The notes under the pieces: generated by a model
The model's input: only the letters and a program-made list of their open reading frames with translations
The model's database searches: none
Told to the model about the DNA's origin: nothing
Translations under genes and position numbers: made by a program
Assembly (NCBI RefSeq): GCF_963678635.1
Contig: NC_087062.1
Coordinates: 69,408,223 to 69,472,222 of the forward strand
Origin: Symsagittifera roscoffensis
Lineage: Eukaryota; Xenacoelomorpha; Acoela; Convolutidae
Direction: 5' to 3'
Length of the DNA: 64,000 bases
Shown: in pieces, positions 27,665-36,027 of the stretch
How the letters are laid out: each line of letters opens with the position of its first letter
How positions within the stretch are numbered: position 1 is the first letter of the stretch

Positions 27665-29168
27665 CCATTAATTGCAAAGGTGAATAAAATTTCGGACAAT
27701 GGTAGAGCCAGGCAACATTGCCATTGGTCTCTAAGAACATAGAGCGGTTTTTGGTTAGAATATAGCCAGCCAAACGTGGGCTTTCAAGTGAAAGCATTAA
27801 AGTATTTAATATTGAGGAGCGTTCTAGCTCACATTGATTTTGCAGAAGGGCTAACTCGGCCGTTCTGAGCATGTAGAAGCTATAAAAAAGAATATGGTCC
27901 AATTTGGTACCTATATGAGCTTCGTAGTCAATTTGATGACTTGAAAATTGGAGTGGCGGCGAATCATCACTTAATGTGAGAAAAGTAGAATTTGGTTGGC
28001 CGGCATTATGAATAGTTCCCGTTTCTGGGGTTGGTTTAACTTGGATTCCAGTATCCATATTGAAACCGTCAGTGTATGCAATAAAAAGTGAATCATATGA
28101 AGTTGGATACACTATTCTGGGATGACCACAAAGAGATTGCGGTTTATTCATCACCTGCAGTATAAATTTTTGAGAATCCCTTGTATGGGTAGAATGAATA
28201 GACGGGCTAGAATCGCCTTTAATTATATAGTATGATTCTTCGTTTTGAATCATTTTAGCCGGAAATCTGTTTAAAACAGTGAAAATGCAATTGTTGGGTT
28301 CTTCCCAAGTATAAGCAAAAGCGTCTAAAGATGTTGTTTCACATCCATTTGTAGACACTGGACAGGGCAAAGGAATGTTTTGCCAATTATTGACTGTTCC
28401 ATCTTTGAGGTTAACAGTCAGAGTTACATTTTGCATGTAAGTTTCAAAAGTGTCCAATTTAATCCAAGAACGGCTATCACATTCGTTATGATGTTTGCCG
28501 TCAACTTTGCCAGCATGGGCATTAGTTACTGTTTTAACATTAAATTTGAAAGGAATATTTCCAATACTAGCAGAGCCTAGGTTAAGATAGCCTCTGTCGG
28601 CGGCCGATTTACATTGATCGGCAGATAAATGGAGATCAGTAGTGATCATATTTTGTCGAGCGTCGATACCACTCGAATCAAAAGAATCGCAGAACCAACG
28701 CATTGATTGGTGTTTGATTCGACACATTGTCGCATTTACTTTTGTGCGATAATGTCTCTGATATAGAGTAACATAAGCATGGGCTACTTTAATATTTTCT
28801 GGTTGGACTTTGCAAGGTGCTACTTTATTTAGAGAGAACATTTTGTTAGAAGTCATTAGTTGACAATCATAATGAGCAACCCGAAGATTATTTGAAGTAT
28901 TTGCATATAATTGTTCTTTCGGATCAAATGCTGAGGTTTGATTCGAAAGTATTATTAGAGTTAAAAGACCAACCAAATAAATTTTTTGCAAATTTATTTT
29001 TTGGTGGTGAATGATGGCAAAAGAATTTTTAAAAGTACTCACTTTAAGCATTTCCTCGAGAGTGGTTAGAACAGGATCTTGGTCCATTAGTTCACCTTCC
29101 TCTAGTTCACTATTTGGATTTGTCATTTTGTGGATTTTTTGTGATGGGAATTCTGAGTTAGATTTCAA
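27645..29168 (-). CDS. Env-like glycoprotein, first segment, of the outer element
   Basis: A 507-codon frame downstream of pol. A hydrophobic stretch at about residues 62-80 (KIYLVGLLTLIILSNQTSA) fits a signal peptide or signal anchor after a charged leader. The ectodomain has about a dozen cysteines and several N-glycosylation sequons, as in retroviral or captured viral glycoproteins. I do not recognise the family. The first 42 codons end at a strong donor-like AAA-GTGAGT, so the leader may also be an exon of another product. The likely C-terminal anchor lies beyond the nested element at 2276-2777. In this copy the gene is broken by a frameshift and the insertion. Confidence 0.7.
   Translation of the reverse strand: MKSNSEFPSQKIHKMTNPNSELEEGELMDQDPVLTTLEEMLKVSTFKNSFAIIHHQKINLQKIYLVGLLTLIILSNQTSAFDPKEQLYANTSNNLRVAHYDCQLMTSNKMFSLNKVAPCKVQPENIKVAHAYVTLYQRHYRTKVNATMCRIKHQSMRWFCDSFDSSGIDARQNMITTDLHLSADQCKSAADRGYLNLGSASIGNIPFKFNVKTVTNAHAGKVDGKHHNECDSRSWIKLDTFETYMQNVTLTVNLKDGTVNNWQNIPLPCPVSTNGCETTSLDAFAYTWEEPNNCIFTVLNRFPAKMIQNEESYYIIKGDSSPSIHSTHTRDSQKFILQVMNKPQSLCGHPRIVYPTSYDSLFIAYTDGFNMDTGIQVKPTPETGTIHNAGQPNSTFLTLSDDSPPLQFSSHQIDYEAHIGTKLDHILFYSFYMLRTAELALLQNQCELERSSILNTLMLSLESPRLAGYILTKNRSMFLETNGNVAWLYHCPKFYSPLQLMDECYNV
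29034..29043 (-). other. Candidate splice donor inside the env leader
   Basis: The minus-strand sequence AAA-GTGAGTACT gives an exon ending at 29043 exactly after codon 42 (phase 0). It pairs in frame with the acceptor at 2250. The implied first exon is acidic (ELEEGELMDQDPVLTTLEEM). Confidence 0.5.
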
Positions 29169-29653
29169 TTTTGTTGAGGAATTCAGGAGATTTAGTTTTT
29201 GGAGAGAGAGGAGGTTTTAAATGGAAGATGTGGAATTGAGCAAGAATGAAAACAACTGTATATCAGTTAGTTTTTAAAGACTGTTTTTGCTTTTTTGCAA
29301 ATCTAAGCTCTGATTGGCCGTTGTTAATCGGCGTGTTTCGGAAGTGACTCTTTTTAAGTCGTAATTCCGTCGCCATTCGTTTTGTAATGTTGTGGTTTTT
29401 TCCACTCTGGTTTAATGTCGTGGTTTTTCCACTTAGTTTTGATTTGTTGAGATCTAGCAGTGGAACGATTTTTATTCGTTTATGCTGATGTTAATTTTTA
29501 ACAACTGCATTCCTCTTCGTTATTGGAGGAGGAAAATGAAAAAAACATCTCTTCATAAAAGAGGACTAAAAGCAACATCATTTGTTTGCTTTCCGTTTAA
29601 ACTTCATCTGTTATCACAGTATTTTTTTAAAAAAAATTTGCTTTCTTAAAAAA
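29169..29653 (+). promoter_or_regulatory. Upstream region of the antisense gene, candidate promoter
   Basis: No ORF on either strand. On the plus strand it has an inverted CCAAT box (GATTGG, 29312-29317) and a TATA-like CATAAAAG (29554-29561) about 95 bp before the ATG at 29654. This supports an own promoter for the antisense gene, but promoter motifs in AT-rich DNA are weak evidence. Confidence 0.4.
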
Positions 29654-30349
29654 ATGAGTTATATCGAGCCTGAAGACAAACTGGTGGACTTCCCCGAGAA
29701 GTTTTTGAACTTGCGGGATGAGTTAGATTTCAAACACGAAGCCTTGCTGGAGGACAAGGAAGTTGAGAGAAGGGTGGAAATCTACGACGGTTTAGTCGAG
29801 AAGGGTGCAAATCTAACGCCCATGGAATTCATGATATTTATGGACCGGAGTTACATCTTCAAGTATCCGGTCCTGAATACCGATGAACTATTTGAGCTTG
29901 GCTCAATACAAAGTAGGTGCTTCGCGAAGAAACTTCGGAGCCCATGGAGTGGAAACCATGTGGTTTCGCAAGAAACAATGGACTTTTTGTCCTTATTCTT
30001 TGGGGAGGATGTAAGTTTGTTTTACAATACACCCAATTTTAAAAGTAATAAAAAAATTTTTTTTTATTCAAGTGGCATGGCAACATAGAAATACTATATA
30101 AATTTGTTTTAGTTCCAAGAAGAATTCTTCAAAAAGCCAGTGGCAGAGGAAGAGTTTAGAAGAAAAATAGAGCTGGATACTATGTTGGAGGAGATATATC
30201 AAGCTTGTTGGCGGCCTTACTCAGCGCTGCAGTTTGCAGTGAGGAGCCTGAGTAGGGCCGCGGAAAACTCTTTGGAAAAAATGGCGGCAGTCAAACTAGT
30301 GAAATCGTACACAGATATTAAGTCTTATATTTATAAAAGTTATTTTTAA
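29654..30349 (+). CDS. Intron-containing antisense gene carried by the outer element
   Basis: Exon 1 is 29654-30010 (ATG, 119 codons) and exon 2 is 30113-30349 (78 codons plus TAA). The 102-bp intron starts GTAAGT and ends TTTGTTTTAG, in phase 0, and the joined frame is about 197 residues. The product is charged and predicted helical, with no signal peptide or membrane segment, and I recognise no family. Base composition is clearly more GC-rich than the surrounding element. It lies between integrase and env on the opposite strand, and AATAAA follows at 30444-30449. Because it is antisense, its intron would not be removed from the element's genomic RNA, which explains how an intron could survive retrotransposition. 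It may be a captured host gene or an antisense regulator. Confidence 0.7.
30011..30112 (+). other. Intron of the antisense gene
   Basis: 102 bp with a GTAAGT donor, a T-rich tract and an AG acceptor. It contains in-frame stops, and exon frames on either side are joined only by its removal. Confidence 0.65.
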
Positions 30350-30443
30350 ATTTATGTTAATATGTTATTTTTGGTGTTTTGTGCTTTTATTACAAACGAA
30401 ATATTTATAAAGTAAAAAAAGGAAAAAAAAGAAAGAAAAGGCC

Positions 30444-30449
30444 AATAAA
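30444..30449 (+). terminator. Poly(A) signal of the antisense gene
   Basis: AATAAA 95 bp after the stop, before the convergent integrase stop at 30499. Confidence 0.5.
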
Positions 30450-30498
30450 AAGAATTTAAAAAAATATTTAGTTTGGCCAAATAAATGGTTTAGTGTTT

Positions 30499-32115
30499 TT
30501 ATTTCTTTTTAAATTTGCCAATTAAACTAGATGGAATTGTAGTTCCATAAAAGTTTGTAGGACGATTTGTCCGTTTAGGTTTTTTGGACTCAGAAAGTGA
30601 TCCAGGTGCGGATCGAGTGTTCTCATAGAAGCTTTCCTGAGAGCTATGAGGGATATTTTTTCCTTCAGTAAAACTTTCTGATGATTCAGATAAACGAGGG
30701 ATATCAGGAGGACGGGGAGTATTATATTGTGTTGTTATATTTTGGTGGCGGCGGCCAAAGCCATTTGCGAGACTAGTATTAGGACTTATACTGCGGCTAG
30801 GTAGGCGGCGGTGGCCATAACTACTAGATTGACTAGTTGAAGGATTAGGGGTTTTATCAACAAGATAGGGGGTTGAACTTCGAATAGGTCTAAGATTCTG
30901 GTCAATCGCAGTCGCATCGAACAAAGTTCTTAGATGCATGGTTTCTCTGCCTGAATCTAATGAGTGTTCATGAACAATGGTTTTATTTTGATCCTCATTT
31001 GTAGGGGTATGATCAGTCATTTGCTGATAACCATTGTTGACTACTGGCCAAAACTGGTATTGTAGATTTTCAACCTGTTTAGGTTTATTGAAAGAGTCGA
31101 TTTGATGATTTGTTATATGATCATAAAAATCACTTGAAAATAAATCACTAGAGTACTCTTGTAGTAGCTTGGGCATTTGTTGTTCTTTAGGAAAGTATTC
31201 AACAATATGATTGCGGTGGACAATCTTTTTTTCGTTAGTGAAATCATTTTGAATTCCGTATGTTACTTCCGTGATTTTTTCAATTACGGTGTAAGGTCCA
31301 GATCTCAAATTCAAAAGTTTTTGACTTTTCAATAGTGGTTTGGATCTGTTTTCTAGTAACACTTTTGTGCCTTCTTTCATAGGCCGTCCTAATTTAAATT
31401 GATTTCGGAACATGTGGGCCTTATTAGTGATGCGGCGGCAATGGGTATAGGTGTTACTATAAATCAACTTAAAATCATTTTCCCTTTTTAGTATTTCGGC
31501 GGAAATTTGATTTTTTAGAAATCTATCTATGGTCTCATTGTTTGACTTATGCTCGGTATGAGCATGATTTTCGAGACCAGCGCAAAATTCAGAGGTACAC
31601 CTTTTGTTTTGGTCGCGGTAGAGGCCTAATTTAAGGCTAAGGGGAACCTGAGGTTTTATGCCAAAGACAATCTCATATGGAGTGTAACCTGTACTTGAAT
31701 TAATGGCGGTGTTATGTGCAAAAGCAAATTTATTTGTTAATTCAGACCAATTTGAGCCTGAGGTACTCAAAAAATGTCGAAAGTACTGGGTTAAATGTTT
31801 ATTCTGGACTTCAACCTTTCCGTTAGTCCAAGGCGAGTAAGTAGTTCTTGGCCTTAGGGTTATTCCTAATTTAGAGGACCAATGAGCAAAGTCATTACTC
31901 ATGAATGCACTTCCATTATCATGAATAATTTGTTGTGGAATACCAAATGTTGTGATGTATTTCTCTAAGAGCTTAATAGTTTCCTTAGAGTCTGCATGGG
32001 TGCATGGATATACTTGAAGATATCTAGAGAAGGCATCTATCACAACTAAGCAAAAGCTTTTGCCGTGACTTGATGGTCTAAGTGGACCTTTATGATCAAT
32101 GTGGATCGTTTTCAT
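30499..32115 (-). CDS. Integrase catalytic core and C-terminus of the outer element
   Basis: A 538-codon segment in the same frame as the RT segment, separated by a single TAA at 32173-32175 (the frame is open from 32172). The DD35E core has D7, D66 (HDNGSAF) and E102 (NGKVEVQNK). A GPY module is at residues 273-275 (LRSGPYTVI), then a Ser/Thr-rich basic tail with short arginine-rich GRR/GHRR motifs. It inserts cDNA into the genome. The HHCC zinc finger is at the end of the preceding segment. No chromodomain seen. Confidence 0.9.
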   Translation of the reverse strand: MKTIHIDHKGPLRPSSHGKSFCLVVIDAFSRYLQVYPCTHADSKETIKLLEKYITTFGIPQQIIHDNGSAFMSNDFAHWSSKLGITLRPRTTYSPWTNGKVEVQNKHLTQYFRHFLSTSGSNWSELTNKFAFAHNTAINSSTGYTPYEIVFGIKPQVPLSLKLGLYRDQNKRCTSEFCAGLENHAHTEHKSNNETIDRFLKNQISAEILKRENDFKLIYSNTYTHCRRITNKAHMFRNQFKLGRPMKEGTKVLLENRSKPLLKSQKLLNLRSGPYTVIEKITEVTYGIQNDFTNEKKIVHRNHIVEYFPKEQQMPKLLQEYSSDLFSSDFYDHITNHQIDSFNKPKQVENLQYQFWPVVNNGYQQMTDHTPTNEDQNKTIVHEHSLDSGRETMHLRTLFDATAIDQNLRPIRSSTPYLVDKTPNPSTSQSSSYGHRRLPSRSISPNTSLANGFGRRHQNITTQYNTPRPPDIPRLSESSESFTEGKNIPHSSQESFYENTRSAPGSLSESKKPKRTNRPTNFYGTTIPSSLIGKFKKK

Positions 32116-32172
32116 TGGGATTGTTTCTAATTGTCCCCATTGTTGTAATGGAGCTTCATTCAGGTCTTTTCG

Positions 32173-34407
32173 TTAAAGTTTATTTTTCTGACATTCTAGG
32201 CAATCATGAAGAAGCATGTTGACCCATTTATAGAGTCCGGGCCAATAGAAATATCTTTTGATTATTTCCAAAGTTTTTGTTTCGCCGTGATGACCGCTAA
32301 GAGGATGCTTATGAGCTAACTCAAAGCAGTTTAGCACTAGGGAGATGGGTAAGCAAATTTTTGGACTCTTAGTATAGTCATCAATGTATTCATTAATACA
32401 TAGAAGATCATATTGGTCTTCAATGAATAATAATTCAAACTGCCTGATATGGGCTTTTAATCCTTTTTCTTCACGATAAGGATTTTTTTTGTTTCTTTCT
32501 GGCTTTTCGTTTTGCTTTATGCAATTTTTGATATCTATGATTACAGTATCGTTACACTGCTCTTGCATAATTGTTTCAACGTCTAAATTTGCTTCTTTAG
32601 CAAAGTAGGTCATTTTTGCTATCAGTTCAAGTGAATCTGATTTATTCTCTTCAGATTGGAGACTTAGGGGTTCAATTAACCTCAAAGATCTTGTTTTGGT
32701 TGCAAAATCATTTTTTGCTTTAACCAGGTCGTTGAGAAGGTTGTTCTCAACATTGCCTTCATATAAGTCAAGCCATTCTGAATTTTCCAAAGGATCATCA
32801 AGTGCAGATACTTCATCTGGAATTTCTTCATAAATGTTTTCATTGTTTATATCTGGTATAGATAGTCGTTTGATTTGGTTAATTTGTTTGCCAAATCGGA
32901 AGAAATCTGTTATATTCTGAATCGCACTACACGATTCTTCAAAATATTCTGGAGCATCTTCAATGCTGAAGTCTCCTCTGTCACTTATGTTGATTAATTT
33001 CTTTTTTCCGCCTTGCACTTGAGCAATGACTGGATAGCAATCGTTTTGAAATATGTTATCATCTTTGTGGAGTACTGAATAACATAATTGTTCTCCATTG
33101 TCTAGGATGAACTTTATATCATTTGGAATGGTTTTGTGTTCTAGTTGATATCTTTTGATATCAGCGATGGGTACATTTCGGATCAATAAGTCAGGAAAGG
33201 CTAGGTTTGAACCTGGGGTATAGATTATTTTCAAATTGTTGAATTTTGTCAATACGACTTGATATTTGAAAAATCTAAGAGAAAGTTGTCCTTTTCTGGA
33301 CCATAAGAAGAGAATAGGTCTGTGGTCGCAATATAGGTATAGAGGAAAGGGTGAATCTATAATGTAGAATTCATAGGTTTGCAAAGCAGATATTATTCCA
33401 CATAATTCACGATGTTGAGTAGACATTTTCTGCTCAGCTTTATCAAAGACTCTAGAATTGGCAGAAACAATTCTTTTCCCTTCAGGAAAGTCTTGGATGA
33501 GTATACATCCGGTTCCTACATTTGAGGAGTCGGCGTGAATGTGGAATGGGTAGTTTACATTAGGTATGGCATTTGAAATATCATGACAGAATGTGTCTTT
33601 CAGTTTTTGAAAAATTTCTTCATGGCATGGTAGCCATTGAAACTTATCAATACTGTTGGCCAGTTCATATAGACATTTTGCGTCCACATGAAAATTGATT
33701 ATGTATGTGCTGTAGAATCCCATGACACCTAATACTCCTAGAACTTCTGTTTTTGATTCAGGGGATTTCAATTTTTTTATGTCATCAATTCGTGAAGCGA
33801 TTGGGGAAAGACCGTCTTTAGAGACAACGTGGCCTAGAAATTTATTTTTTCTTAGGAAGAAAAAGGTTTTGTCAGGGGCAGCTTTTAAGTTGGCCTTCCG
33901 CAAAATAGAATGATATTCTCGAATTGTGCCAAACATTTCATTTTTACTTTGACTCTGTAACAGAGTGTCGTCTATGTAAGTAATTGCTTTTTTTTCTTTA
34001 ATGAGGGGTCCGAAGGCATATCTCATTAGTTTACTGAAGAAATTTGGAAGTGGTTTCAAGCCATAGAAACCAACTTGGTAGGTATATTGTCTACCTCCTA
34101 CAATAAAGCTTGTTAATTTCTGTGCCTCATCTGTTAGAGGTACTTGATGGTAGGCGCAAGAGAGGTCACTACTTGTGAAGTATGATCCGTTTATTCGGGT
34201 CATGAGAACTTGTAGTGGTTCTAAAGGCCAACTACAATTGCTAGTATCTGTGATTGAGTTTAGATACCTAGCATCCAAGACCAACTTAACGTAGTCTTTT
34301 TTTGGAAGAATGATGACTGGATTTACGAACCATGAGTTCATATCATCTTTTTCAATTAGTTCTCTGACTATGCCTGCTTGGATTAATTCATCCATTAACT
34401 TGTCCAA
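32173..34407 (-). CDS. Reverse transcriptase, RNase H and integrase zinc finger of the outer element
   Basis: A 744-codon segment. RT blocks include VNPVIILPKK, LVLDARYLN, SSDLSCAYHQVPL and the YIDD catalytic box (Y144-D147). RNase H follows with HADSS (D293), STQHRELCGI and a YCDHRPILF block. A linker of about 250 acidic residues leads to the integrase HHCC finger (HPLSGHHGE region; C736 and C739). It is bounded by TGA 34441-34443 upstream and TAA 32173-32175 downstream, both in the same frame as the flanking segments. An ancestral single pol is therefore likely. Confidence 0.92.
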   Translation of the reverse strand: MDKLMDELIQAGIVRELIEKDDMNSWFVNPVIILPKKDYVKLVLDARYLNSITDTSNCSWPLEPLQVLMTRINGSYFTSSDLSCAYHQVPLTDEAQKLTSFIVGGRQYTYQVGFYGLKPLPNFFSKLMRYAFGPLIKEKKAITYIDDTLLQSQSKNEMFGTIREYHSILRKANLKAAPDKTFFFLRKNKFLGHVVSKDGLSPIASRIDDIKKLKSPESKTEVLGVLGVMGFYSTYIINFHVDAKCLYELANSIDKFQWLPCHEEIFQKLKDTFCHDISNAIPNVNYPFHIHADSSNVGTGCILIQDFPEGKRIVSANSRVFDKAEQKMSTQHRELCGIISALQTYEFYIIDSPFPLYLYCDHRPILFLWSRKGQLSLRFFKYQVVLTKFNNLKIIYTPGSNLAFPDLLIRNVPIADIKRYQLEHKTIPNDIKFILDNGEQLCYSVLHKDDNIFQNDCYPVIAQVQGGKKKLINISDRGDFSIEDAPEYFEESCSAIQNITDFFRFGKQINQIKRLSIPDINNENIYEEIPDEVSALDDPLENSEWLDLYEGNVENNLLNDLVKAKNDFATKTRSLRLIEPLSLQSEENKSDSLELIAKMTYFAKEANLDVETIMQEQCNDTVIIDIKNCIKQNEKPERNKKNPYREEKGLKAHIRQFELLFIEDQYDLLCINEYIDDYTKSPKICLPISLVLNCFELAHKHPLSGHHGETKTLEIIKRYFYWPGLYKWVNMLLHDCLECQKNKL

Positions 34408-34440
34408 TTTATCTCTTAGATGGACTGGAATTTTACTCGG

Positions 34441-36027
34441 TCATTGTTTTTTGAACGTTGCGTCCTTTTTAAGTGGTATATGGAATTTATGTTTTGTTTT
34501 TCCAATATCATATTTGTGATGAGAATAAACATCTTGATCCTCTATCAGCATTTGAATTAGCTCTGCAAATTCATCATCCGAGATATCACTTTGTGTGAAA
34601 TCGATGTCAGATAAAAATTTAATAGTAGTTTCGATTTTTTCCAAAGTACTACTATTGTCCTTATCAATTGAGGAGTATTGGGTAAACGTTTCGTTGACTA
34701 GAAAGGCAATTAGCCGATCATTATGTTCTTTGTTTCGGTACTTTTTAAATTGTTCTTTCAAGGGAGGCCTGCAAAGGTTCTTTGCATCATTAGAAAAGTC
34801 GGTTGCTATTTCGTTTTCATTTTTGCATACTTTGACTATATCTGAACCAATTTGTTCAAATATTTCTGATACATTCTCTGTATCAAACACTTCAAGGGCA
34901 GGCATGTCCTTGATTTCTTGTCCTGAAACATAGAGAAATATAGTAATTCCAGAATGTTGGAATACATCGACAATGATTTTGGAAACTTCTTCCCAATTCA
35001 TTTTATCTAAGCCACAATCAATTTTGGGCATTGCGATAGATCGAATGTTATTTGCTATAGCATGATCTTTCATTTCGGACAAGGTATTGAATATAGCGTC
35101 GTAAGTGGTTTTCTGAAAGTACCTCTGTTTGGTAATTGGGTTATATATGATTTGTCCAGATTTTGGATCAGTGAAGATGAGAATATCGTTAATGTTGGTA
35201 TGTATTGAGTTACAAAAGTGTCGTAGCTCAGGATACCTTTTGCTAATAGATTCAGCAAATCCTTTTTTCATTGCTCTATCTGCAGAGATTGTATGGGCAA
35301 TGGGCATATTCGATTCGAATATGGACCTTTTTTTGAAGTCTACATATTGTAGACAGGGGCCGGATAATTGAGTATTGCTTTCCTGTGTTGTATTGACAAC
35401 AGTGTTCAGCATGAAACAGCTATCGAATTCTGAACTTTCATTTAAAATTCTCGTTGTGAACTCATCACAATCGTGGATAGCAAATATTTTATCCTCGTAT
35501 CCTTGAATATCAGTTACTGCATAGCCTAGTACACACTTGTTTAGTGTGACAGGATGATCTTTCTGATTCTCAATTAGGATAGGTAGGCTTTGCTCAATTT
35601 GAGTACAAACTGTATTAATGAAAACCAATTTGGTTTTGGTTGTATTTTTATGAGGCAGGAATGTAGTCCCTTTTTCGAAGTATGAATTTGGTTCAGCCAA
35701 GTGTTTGTATAAGTATGTAGAGCGTGCTGGAATGAACAGGGGTTCTTTCAAGTTAATTGAGACCATTTTTGAAACGTTAGGATATTCTTTATCGTTGTTC
35801 ATCAACCCGTATGATACTACACCTTCTTTTGATTTGAGCTCAACTGCGGGGATATCAAAGTAGAGAGCTTTTAAGAAGAGATGACAAAAGTCTACTCCTA
35901 ACAGATTGGCAGTCTTCTCTTCAGTTATCCACACTTTGTGGTTTGATGGATATTTTCCATCAGTGTCGAAACAAGATTGAATAGATGTATGGCCAAACAT
36001 ACGTATATCAGATCCATTATAAGTCAT
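34441..36027 (-). CDS. Pol N-terminal part with protease remnant and TARG1-type macrodomain
   Basis: 528 codons starting where gag ends. Residues 1-50 resemble only the C-terminal half of an aspartic protease (NLLGVDF, 41-47); no DTG/DSG active site is seen here or in gag. Residues about 225-370 match a macrodomain of the OARD1/TARG1 type: AHTISADRAMKKGFA, then NPITKQRYF with Lys300, KTTYDAIFNTLSEMK, and AMPKIDCGLDKMNWEEV with Asp341. In human TARG1 the equivalent Lys84 and Asp125 remove ADP-ribose from acidic residues, and both are kept here. This predicts an active ADP-ribosyl hydrolase inside a retroelement polyprotein. The frame continues into RT after a TGA. Confidence 0.85.
   Translation of the reverse strand: MTYNGSDIRMFGHTSIQSCFDTDGKYPSNHKVWITEEKTANLLGVDFCHLFLKALYFDIPAVELKSKEGVVSYGLMNNDKEYPNVSKMVSINLKEPLFIPARSTYLYKHLAEPNSYFEKGTTFLPHKNTTKTKLVFINTVCTQIEQSLPILIENQKDHPVTLNKCVLGYAVTDIQGYEDKIFAIHDCDEFTTRILNESSEFDSCFMLNTVVNTTQESNTQLSGPCLQYVDFKKRSIFESNMPIAHTISADRAMKKGFAESISKRYPELRHFCNSIHTNINDILIFTDPKSGQIIYNPITKQRYFQKTTYDAIFNTLSEMKDHAIANNIRSIAMPKIDCGLDKMNWEEVSKIIVDVFQHSGITIFLYVSGQEIKDMPALEVFDTENVSEIFEQIGSDIVKVCKNENEIATDFSNDAKNLCRPPLKEQFKKYRNKEHNDRLIAFLVNETFTQYSSIDKDNSSTLEKIETTIKFLSDIDFTQSDISDDEFAELIQMLIEDQDVYSHHKYDIGKTKHKFHIPLKKDATFKKQ
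34917..35352 (-). other. Macrodomain (ADP-ribosyl hydrolase type) within pol
   Basis: Approximate limits, residues 225-370 of the segment above. The order of strands and helices and the two catalytic residues agree with the TARG1 class rather than the MacroD class, which has a glycine-rich catalytic loop in place of this Lys/Asp pair. Confidence 0.8.

Noticed and set aside
27645-29168. Assigning the env-like protein to a named viral glycoprotein class
   Set aside because: Cysteine pattern and sequons support an ectodomain, but I could not match it to a family with confidence.
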